This document shows positions 1 through 5,523 of a DNA stretch of 5,523 nucleotides, one piece after another. The DNA is taken from the NCBI GenBank assembly GCA_013286075.1, contig JABDGJ010000048.1:1-5523 (forward strand), written 5' to 3'. Position numbers and translations under genes: made by a program. Numbering within the stretch: the stretch's first letter is position 1; each line of letters begins with the position of its first letter. The notes beneath the pieces are model-generated. The model saw only the letters and a list, made by a program, of their open reading frames with translations. It did not search any database and was not told where the DNA came from. Source of the DNA: Chlamydiota bacterium. Lineage in GTDB: Bacteria > Chlamydiota > Chlamydiia > Chlamydiales > Parachlamydiaceae.

Positions 1-1829
1 CGAAGATAAAATAATCTTCTTCAAGTTCGGAAATATGTAAAAAACCTTCTAGAAGAAAATCGATTGTTTCGAAATAAATTCCATAATTTTTTACACGTGT
101 AATAATAGCTTCAAATTCCCTGTGGGGATTTTCTTCATTCAGTTGATTAAGTAAGCGGAGTTTTTTTCAGGAAAATCACACTGCTCTCTGCTTTTGCAGA
201 AATTCGTTCTTGGTCGGAACATTGTTGTGAAATTTCTTGCAAATAGGTAAGGTCATCTTTTTCCCCGAATAAAATCCGATGGACAACTAAATCTATGTAA
301 CGTCGAATCGGGCTTGTGAAATGACAATAATGAGAAAGGCTAAGACCATAGTGGCCAATATTTTCAGCTGAATAAATCGCTAAACGCATTCTTCGAATAT
401 AGTTAGAAGCTAAATAATTGACATAAGGAGTCTTTTCTGCATTTTGGAACAGTTGTTGGAGATCTTGCACACTTGGATAGTCGGGAAGAGAAAATCCGAA
501 GGCATTTGCAAGAAAGGCAAAATCGCGCAAATTCTCCTCAGCGGGTTGATCGTGGACCCGGTAGGTAAGGTTTTTTCCTTGTTGGAAAAGTGCAAGAGCC
601 ACGAGTTCGTTGGCTTTAAGCATAAACTCTTCTACCATTTGGTGAGTAATATCGTATTGAATGTATTCTGTTCCTTGAGGCACTCCTTGTTTATCGACTA
701 CAATTACGAGTTCTGGCAACGCAAATTCAATACTGCCCCGTTCATACCGCTTTTTCTTTAAGAGATGGCAGAGTTCTACCATCTGTTGTAGCTTGAAGGA
801 GTGAGGGCTTTCTTTTTTGCCATCCAATACTTTTTTTGCCTCTTTATATGTAAAACGTTTTGCACTTTTGATTACGGAACGAACAATTCTGTAATCAACT
901 ACATTTCCTTCCGGATCGATTCTCATCAATACAGATACTGTTAGGCGATTTACATTTGGCTTTAGACTGCATAAATTTTCAGACAGAGCTCCGGGCAGCA
1001 TGGGCAAACAATAGCCAGGAAAATAGGTAGAGTTGCATCGCAAGGCAGCTTCTTTATCAAGTGAAGAATTCATTTGAACATAGTGAGAGACATCTGCAAT
1101 GTGAACTCCTAGTTGGTATATGCCGTTTTCTTCTTTTTGTAGGCTAAGGGCGTCATCAAAATCTTTAGCGGTATCTGGATCAATGGTAAAAGTTGTCACA
1201 TTTCGAAGATCCTCTCGTCCTTGGATGTCTTTTTCAGAGACTCTGGACCCCCATTTTTCGGCCTCTTCTACTGCTTTTGAGCTAAAATCTGCTGGTAGCT
1301 CATATTCTTCAATGGCAGCGGGAATATCACAAGAAGGGTCTGCTATATTTCCTATATAGTGGGAAAATTGAGAAGTGGTTCCTGTGTCGCTCGTGCCCCA
1401 TTCGACAATTTTCATCACAATCCGATCGCCTACTTTCAATTCTCTTTCTTCGGATTCAACAAGAACTTTCTGTTGCGATCCTAATAAAGGGACATAAGCA
1501 ATGGCTTGCCCATGTGTGTCGATAGCTCGTATCGTTCCAGCTATGTGAGTGCGGCCACGAGAAAGAATAGCGATGACTTTTCCCTCTGGTCCCTTATCAC
1601 TAATAAAATCTCGATTGACGGCTACTTCGACGGTGTCTCCATCAACTGCATTTTTTGTAAAATGTTTGGGAATAAAAATATCTTGCGAATAGGGGGATGG
1701 ATGATCGACGACGACAAATCCAAACCCTCTTGGGTGCATTTTAATGGTTCCGGTTACTGTATCAGTAGCCGGCTGTTGATAGCTCAGTGACGGTCCATTT
1801 CCCTTTGACTTTTTCTTGTTTTTTGTCAT
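1..1829 (-). CDS. rnr: Ribonuclease R (RNB-family 3'-5' exoribonuclease), 3' end beyond window, frameshifted near the S1 domain
   Basis: RNase R degrades RNA 3' to 5', including structured RNA, in the cytoplasm. Numbering from the ATG at 1829, I see a basic N-terminus (TKNKKKSK), a first cold-shock OB domain at about 25-70 (GTIKMHPRGFGFVVVD), a second at about 95-170, and the RNB domain at about 210-530. The catalytic Asp cluster TIDPDTAKDFDDA has D217, D223, D225 and D226, matching the four Asp of E. coli RNase R. The conserved HFTSPIRRYIDLVVHR follows at 503-518. The N-terminal helix-turn-helix extension of E. coli RNase R is absent. The frame breaks at an A7 run (161-167). Dropping one base continues with LRLLNQLNEENPHREF and an S1 domain (VKNYGIYF, EGFLHISELEEDY) to the window edge, giving at least 609 residues. 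A TTG at 1862 would add 11 residues, but it lies upstream of the best promoter, so ATG 1829 is preferred. No clear Shine-Dalgarno sequence precedes it. It is divergent from leuS. Confidence 0.93.
161..167 (-). other. rnr: Single-base frameshift site in rnr (A7 run in the mRNA)
   Basis: Seen directly: the coding strand reads CTG then seven A then CTCCGC. Read as is, the protein ends FLKKTPLT and stops at 147-149. With six A it reads FLKKLRLLNQL and stays open for 53 more codons to the window edge, through a recognisable S1 domain. The frame needs a +1 shift, or loss of one A. A -1 shift instead meets a TGA after a few codons. It may be a sequencing or assembly indel, a true mutation, or a slippage site; the sequence alone cannot decide. 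Confidence 0.9.
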
Positions 1830-1850
1830 AAAATAATATGTTTTTACTAT
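1823..1850 (+). promoter_or_regulatory. Predicted sigma70-type promoter of leuS
   Basis: TTGTCA at 1823-1828 (5/6 to the -35 consensus), a 16-nt spacer, then TACTAT at 1845-1850 (4/6 to the -10 consensus). The start would lie near 1857, giving a leader of about 30 nt before the leuS ATG. The -35 box falls on the start codon region of rnr (1827-1829), so the divergent genes share all the control DNA between them. I see no T-box-like leader, and the leader is too short for one. TAAAAT at 1874-1879 is an alternative -10 but has no good -35 partner and lies only 9 bases before the ATG. Confidence 0.4.
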
Positions 1851-1877
1851 TTTAACACACAAATCTACTTTTGTAAA
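1849..1877 (-). promoter_or_regulatory. Predicted sigma70-type promoter of rnr
   Basis: On the minus strand a -35 box TTTACA (1877-1872, 5/6 to consensus) is followed by a 17-nt spacer and a -10 box TAAAAT (1854-1849, 5/6 to consensus). Transcription would start around 1842, leaving a leader of about 13 nt before the ATG at 1829. That supports this ATG over the upstream TTG at 1862, which would not be transcribed from here. Its -10 shares two bases with the -10 of the opposing leuS promoter. The boxes are seen; their use is inferred. Confidence 0.55.
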
Positions 1878-1888
1878 ATGGAAAGACC

Positions 1889-4427
1889 ATGAAATACAAT
1901 CATCGCGAGATTGAAGCCAAATGGCAGAAATTTTGGAAGAAACACCAAACTTTTAAAACATCTACTATTTCAGATAAACCAAAATATTATGTATTGGATA
2001 TGTTTCCTTATCCTTCCGGTTCAGGTCTTCATGTAGGCCATGTCGAAGGATATACCGCCACTGATATCTTAGCGAGATACAAACGAGCCAAGGGATATAA
2101 TGTATTGCATCCCATGGGCTGGGATAGTTTTGGTCTTCCAGCGGAGCAATATGCTATCCGAACAGGTACACATCCCGCAGTATCGACAGAAGAAAATATT
2201 TCTAATTTTCGAAGGCAGTTGCAATCTCTTGGTTTTAGCTATGACTGGGATCGAGAATTCAAAACAAGTGACCCAACCTATTATAAATGGACGCAATGGA
2301 TTTTTACGAAATTATACGAAATGAGTCTTGCTTATGAAGCAGAGATGTTAGTCAATTTTTGTCCTGCTTTGGGAACTGTCCTTGCTAATGAAGAAGTAGA
2401 AAATGGGTACGCAAAAGAAGGGGGATATCCGATTGAAAGAAAACCTCTTCGACAATGGATATTGAAAATAACAGCTTATGCGGACCGCCTAATTGATGAT
2501 TTGGAAGGATTGGATTGGCCCGATAGCTTAAAGAAACTGCAAACGAACTGGATTGGAAAAAGCGAAGGAGCCAATGTCTTTTTCACAGAAAAACAAACAA
2601 CAGAAAAAATCACAGTCTTTACTACCAGGCCAGACACTCTTTTTGGAGCTACGTATTTAGTTTTAGCACCTGAACACCCGTTAGTACATCTCATCACTAC
2701 AACGGAGCAGAAGCAAACCGTAGCAAGTTATCAAAAAATAGCAGCCAGCAAAAGCGACTTAGATCGGACTGAACTGAATAAAGATAAAACCGGCGTTTTT
2801 ACAGGTGCTTATGCAATCCATCCTTTGCATGAAAAAGCAATCCCTATTTGGATTTCTGATTATGTATTAGCAAATTATGGAACAGGTGCCATTATGGCCG
2901 TTCCTGCTCACGATGAGCGAGATTATGAATTTGCAATGACTTACTCACTTCCCATTATTCCCGTATGCGATCCGACCGATCAATCCGAAGAAATCAGACA
3001 AGAAATATTAGGGGGAAAAAAAGCCATGGATGGGGGAGGGGAAAGTCATTCACAGCAGTCATAGAACACTATCTTTGAATGCATTAGAGAGTAAGGAAGC
3101 AAAAAAAGTGGTAGTGAAGTGGCTAGAAAAGGAAAATAAAGGAAAAAAAGCGGTCACATATAAACTGCGAGATTGGTTGTTTTCTAGACAACGATACTGG
3201 GGAGAGCCCTTTCCTTTACTTAAGTTTGCTGATGGAACAATTCGTTGTTTAACCGAAGACGAATTGCCTTTGTGCGCTCCTGAAGTTTTAGATTACAAGC
3301 CAACCCCAGAAGGAAAAAGCCCATTAGCACAGGTCAGAGAATGGGTGGAAATAATAGATCCTAAGACAGGTCTCTCCTGTACTCGAGAGACAAATATTAT
3401 GCCTCAATGGGCGGGATCTTGTTGGTATTATCTCCGTTTTTGCGATCCTCATAACCAAGAAAAAGCGTGGGATCCTGCCATTGAAAAACATTGGTTGCCT
3501 GTTGATATGTATGTGGGGGGAGTTGAGCATGCCGTTTTGCATCTCCTATACGCTAGATTTTGGCATAAGGTTCTCTACGATTGCGGTCTTGTTCATACTA
3601 CGGAGCCTTTTCAAACTTTGCGCAACCAGGGAATTATTGTTTCCCGATCCTACCAAAATCGACAAAAACAGTACGTTGATCCTCAACAAGTCCAAGAAAA
3701 GGAAGGAAACTTTTTTGATCGAAGAACTGGCGAAGAATTAACTAGTCAAGTTGAAAAAATGTCAAAATCCAAACTCAATGGAATAACTCCCGATGAAATC
3801 ATCGAGGAATACGGCGCGGATGCTTTGCGTTTGTATGAAATGTTTATGGGGCCATTAGAGAAGGAAAAAATTTGGAATACCGATGCTGTATCTGGTTGTC
3901 GTCGATTTCTCAATCGTCTCTATGATATGGTTACTTCAGAAAAAATTGTAGAAGAAACCTCAGAAGAAGCCTTGCGATTAGGGCATCGATTAGTGAATGG
4001 AGTTGCAAGCGATATCGACCATCTTCAATTTAATACGGCGATCGCTAAAATGATGGAATTTATTAATGATTTTACAAAACTTTCTTCCTATCCACGTCCC
4101 ATTCTCCGGATGGTAACACAAGCACTCGCTCCTTTTGCTCCCCATCTTGCAGAAGAACTTTGGGAAATTCTTGGATACAAAGAATCATTATCCTATGCTC
4201 CTTTTCCGATCGCTGAAGAAAAATATTTGCACGACCAAATTGTAACTTATATTATTCAAGTCAACGGAAAAGTGCGGGGGAAAATGGACCTGCCAAAGGA
4301 TCAAAGCCAGGAACAAATTTTTGGCAAAGCCACTTCTCATGGAAATGTAGAATCGTTTATCTCTGGGAAAAAGATAGAAAAAACCATTTTTGTCCCCAAT
4401 AAACTCCTCAATATTGTCACTGACTAA
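1889..4427 (+). CDS. leuS: Leucyl-tRNA synthetase, interrupted by a one-base frameshift at 3032-3036
   Basis: This class I aminoacyl-tRNA synthetase charges tRNA-Leu with leucine in the cytoplasm and edits mischarged tRNA. The reading frame from 1889 is open to a TAG at 3062-3064; the remainder is in the +1 frame from about 3030 to the TAA at 4425-4427. Removing one G joins them into 845 residues, a normal LeuRS length. In joined numbering: catalytic motif HVGH (HIGH) at 48-51, after FPYPSGSG; a Cys-poor zinc-ribbon region ([14 protein letters not shown], like the Bacillus type, no CxxC pair) at about 157-190; CP1 editing domain with [13 protein letters not shown] at 245-257 and [16 protein letters not shown] at 330-345; then [27 protein letters not shown] and KMSKS at 623-627; an anticodon-binding helical domain ([13 protein letters not shown]); and a C-terminal VNGKVRGK domain. 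The start has a weak GGA 6 nt upstream. As written, neither half would be active: the first lacks KMSKS, the second lacks HIGH. The sequence looks chlamydia-like. Confidence 0.96.
3032..3036 (+). other. leuS: Single-base frameshift site in leuS (G5 run)
   Basis: Seen directly: ATG GAT, then five G, then AGGGGAAA. Upstream the frame reads KKAMDG. Downstream, in the +1 frame, it reads [19 protein letters not shown], the expected conserved stretch after the editing domain. With four G the join reads [11 protein letters not shown], which lines up with the AYTGDG-xxx-NS pattern of many bacterial LeuRS, so the extra base most likely sits in this run. An A7 run at 3016-3022 is an alternative place for the loss of one base, but would give KKPWMGEG, a poorer match. 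As written, 9 foreign residues follow and then a stop at 3062-3064. Confidence 0.92.
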
Positions 4428-4431
4428 GACT

Positions 4432-5193
4432 TTATTTTTTCATGGCAACAATTGCCATGAAGAGGGGAATTTCTGCTCTGCTTCTATTTTCCATTTTTGC
4501 CGCGGTTCCTTGGCTGATTTTATTTGAACACCATTCTTCGATTTGCTCAATAAAAAAACCAGCCTCCCGTAACCATCGAGAATAGTCAGAAAGAGAGTGG
4601 TGGAACGACCAAGTTTGGTCCGATTTTTTCCCTTTTCCAGGATGAGTTTGAATGGGGATTTTCATAGGTGACATATACCGGTCAATGCGTCGATATTGGA
4701 TTTTTTGCTCAGAATCTACTTTCCAAGACGATTGCCGAGGAATTCGAAAACAGGGATGATTGAGAATAATGATAAATCGGCCACCTAATTTTAAGCATCT
4801 AGATGTATTTTTAAAAACAGCAAGAGGGTCTTCAATATTTTGAAGAGCTAGAATCATGCAGGCGAAATCGAATTCCTTTTCTTGAAAAGGAAATTTTTTC
4901 GTCACATCACCTCGAACAAAGCGGTGCGATTGGTTTGTATTGAGTTGTTTTGCTTTATCTATTAATGGTTGGGCAAGATCAATACCGGTATACAGAACTC
5001 TAGAAGGAATAGATCGAGCTAGTACTCCTTGCCCACAACACACATCTAATAAAGAGATTGTCGATTCCGAAGAGGAATTAAAAAGAGAGAGTATATTGGG
5101 GACGATCAAGCTTTGGTGATAGTAATGACCGTCTTCACCAACAAGTGTATCATACCATTTTTCTACCGCTTCCCAAGATGTTTTGTTTTTCAT
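4432..5193 (-). CDS. Class I SAM-dependent methyltransferase, substrate unknown
   Basis: A 253-residue soluble protein with a Rossmann-type methyltransferase domain. Numbering from ATG 5193: motif I LLDVCCGQG at 48-56, with Cys where the first Gly of the usual LDxGCGxG stands; the ribose-binding acidic residue in TGIDLA at D72; RGDV at 94-97; FDFACMILALQNIEDP at about 108-122 (motif IV region); and LKLGGRFIIILNHP around 134-146. The C-terminal part (CFRIPRQSSW, YRRIDRYMSP, TWSFHHSLSDY, AGFFIEQIEEW, ENRSRAEIPLFMAI) looks like one methyltransferase subgroup with unassigned substrate, by memory of the family. There is no signal peptide or membrane segment. A TTG at 5208 would add five residues. 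ATG 5193, preceded by AAGAAAC, is preferred, though its Shine-Dalgarno is weak. It converges on leuS with only 4 bases between the stops. The class is firm; the substrate cannot be told from sequence. Confidence 0.88.
   Translation of the reverse strand: MKNKTSWEAVEKWYDTLVGEDGHYYHQSLIVPNILSLFNSSSESTISLLDVCCGQGVLARSIPSRVLYTGIDLAQPLIDKAKQLNTNQSHRFVRGDVTKKFPFQEKEFDFACMILALQNIEDPLAVFKNTSRCLKLGGRFIIILNHPCFRIPRQSSWKVDSEQKIQYRRIDRYMSPMKIPIQTHPGKGKKSDQTWSFHHSLSDYSRWLREAGFFIEQIEEWCSNKISQGTAAKMENRSRAEIPLFMAIVAMKK
4436..4464. repeat. Inverted repeat at the leuS/methyltransferase convergence
   Basis: A perfect 8-bp inverted repeat, CATGGCAA at 4441-4448 and TTGCCATG at 4452-4459, has a 3-nt loop. In a leuS transcript it extends outward by pairing of the U run (4436-4440) with AAGAG (4460-4464), using A-U and G-U pairs, to about 13 bp. 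It begins 13 bases after the leuS stop. It also encodes the last residues MAIVAM of the methyltransferase. No U tract follows the stem on either strand, so it is not a standard intrinsic terminator. A role in protecting or ending the leuS mRNA 3' end is possible but unproven. Confidence 0.4.
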
Positions 5194-5233
5194 GTTTCTT
5201 TTTGCCAAAAACCAAATTTTGAATTCGCTTCCG

Positions 5234-5263
5234 AGTGTAGTGAATGGAAAATCAAAAAATCAA
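5234..5263 (-). promoter_or_regulatory. Weak candidate promoter for the methyltransferase gene
   Basis: On the minus strand, TTGATT (5263-5258, 4/6 to the -35 consensus), an 18-nt spacer and TACACT (5239-5234, 4/6 to the -10 consensus) lie about 40 bases upstream of the ATG at 5193. The region is so AT-rich that chance matches are expected. Confidence 0.22.
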
Positions 5264-5336
5264 ACTATTTTTCTCGCCCTTAAAATAAAATATTAGTTGT
5301 GCATTTATTGTGATTTTTATACAGTTGGCTGCAAAA

Positions 5337-5344
5337 GGGGGGAG
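5337..5344 (+). promoter_or_regulatory. Strong Shine-Dalgarno sequence for the gene starting at 5348/5351
   Basis: GGGGGGAG ends 3 bases before the ATG at 5348 and 6 bases before an in-frame ATG at 5351. It is by far the best ribosome binding site in the window. It is the main argument that the short open frame at the right edge is a real gene. The spacing of GGAG slightly favours the second ATG. Confidence 0.7.
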
Positions 5345-5347
5345 ATT

Positions 5348-5523
5348 ATGATGAACATCCATCCTATTATGTCTATTTTTCCTTTGAATCTTCTTTCCGC
5401 AGAGAAGATGCAAACAAATCAAATTATTGCGAACCAACAAATCATCGTTGCTCTATTTAGCCAAAAGGTACCTTCTGCACCCGTAAGGCCAATCCAAAAA
5501 AAGCCAATCAAATTTCAAGTCAA
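5348..5523 (+). CDS. N-terminal part of an unrecognised protein, cut by the window edge
   Basis: The frame is open from tandem ATG codons (5348 and 5351) to the end of the window: 58 complete codons plus two bases. I do not recognise the protein. It begins MMNIHPIMSIFPLNLLSAEK, followed by a Gln/Asn-rich stretch (MQTNQIIANQQIIVALFSQK) and a Pro/Lys-rich basic stretch (VPSAPVRPIQKKPIKFQV). The hydrophobic start PIMSIFPLNLLSA lacks a positive n-region, so it is a poor signal peptide. A flexible N-terminus of a cytosolic or secreted protein is as likely. It is divergent from the methyltransferase, with 154 bases between the starts. The strong Shine-Dalgarno sequence and the unbroken frame support it; no homology was checked. 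Confidence 0.6.
   Translation, partial: MMNIHPIMSIFPLNLLSAEKMQTNQIIANQQIIVALFSQKVPSAPVRPIQKKPIKFQV

Noticed and set aside
157..167. Programmed -1 frameshift at the A7 run of rnr
   Set aside because: The -1 frame meets a stop after a few codons; only a +1 shift or loss of one A restores the S1 domain.
444..1790. Several plus-strand open frames inside rnr
   Set aside because: They lie antisense to a gene with firm RNase R motifs and have no recognisable domains.
1830..1862. TTG start of rnr at 1862, adding residues CVKIVKTYYF before the ATG
   Set aside because: It lies upstream of the best -10 box, lacks a Shine-Dalgarno sequence, and the added residues match nothing expected of RNase R.
3032..3041. 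Programmed ribosomal +1 frameshift in leuS
   Set aside because: The G run could in principle slip, but no stop or obviously rare codon follows it to cause a pause, and I see no clear stimulatory structure; the downstream stop is nine codons away.
2069..3741. Other open frames inside leuS on both strands (2069-2296, 2100-2324, 2476-2697, 3324-3542, 3481-3741)
   Set aside because: They are shadows of leuS, which is conserved throughout in its own frame.
4428..4459. Intrinsic terminator for leuS or the methyltransferase
   Set aside because: The T run precedes the hairpin on the plus strand, and on the minus strand the hairpin is followed by A residues, so neither has the stem-then-U-tract order.
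5194..5208. TTG start of the methyltransferase at 5208
   Set aside because: There is no ribosome binding site upstream; the ATG at 5193 has a purine-rich AAGAAAC before it and still precedes the conserved KWYDTLVG segment.
5297..5323. Promoter for the gene at 5348: TTGTGC and TATACA
   Set aside because: Each box matches only 4/6 and the spacer is 15 nt; in such AT-rich DNA this is not better than chance.
5252..5440. Minus-strand open frame of 62 codons
   Set aside because: It overlaps the start and ribosome binding site of the better supported plus-strand gene at 5348, and its composition looks random.

Overview
The window is AT-rich bacterial DNA carrying four protein genes: rnr (RNase R) on the minus strand, leuS (leucyl-tRNA synthetase) on the plus strand, a class I SAM-dependent methyltransferase on the minus strand, and the first 58 codons of an unrecognised plus-strand gene that runs off the right edge. 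From memory of chlamydial sequences, the LeuRS looks most like the Chlamydiota type (the catalytic block around [17 protein letters not shown], the [11 protein letters not shown] segment, and the loop before KMSKS). I therefore infer an environmental chlamydia-like organism (Parachlamydia/Waddlia/Simkania sort). This is a judgement by eye, not a database result.

Layout. Positions 1-1829 hold rnr (minus), whose 3' end is cut off by the window edge. Positions 1830-1888 are a 59-bp divergent intergenic region with two overlapping sigma70-type promoters, one for rnr and one for leuS. Positions 1889-4427 hold leuS (plus). Four bases later, convergent to it, is the stop of the methyltransferase (4432-5193, minus). 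A second divergent intergenic region (5194-5347) separates the methyltransferase from the unknown gene, which starts at 5348 behind a very strong Shine-Dalgarno sequence.

The most notable feature is that both housekeeping genes are broken by exactly one extra base in a homopolymer. leuS has G5 at 3032-3036 where G4 would keep the frame. rnr has T7 on the plus strand (A7 in the mRNA) at 161-167 where six would keep the frame. Removing one base at each place restores full-length proteins: an 845-residue LeuRS with both HIGH and KMSKS motifs, and an RNase R that runs into a good S1 domain. Two such events within 5.5 kb, in genes that should be under strong selection, are most simply explained by indel errors in the reads or assembly. 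Slippage-rescued frameshifts, known from AT-rich endosymbionts, are the more interesting alternative.

rnr and leuS act in RNA turnover and translation respectively. The methyltransferase has no visible link to either beyond position. I see no mobile element, CRISPR array, RNA gene or clearly new biological system here.
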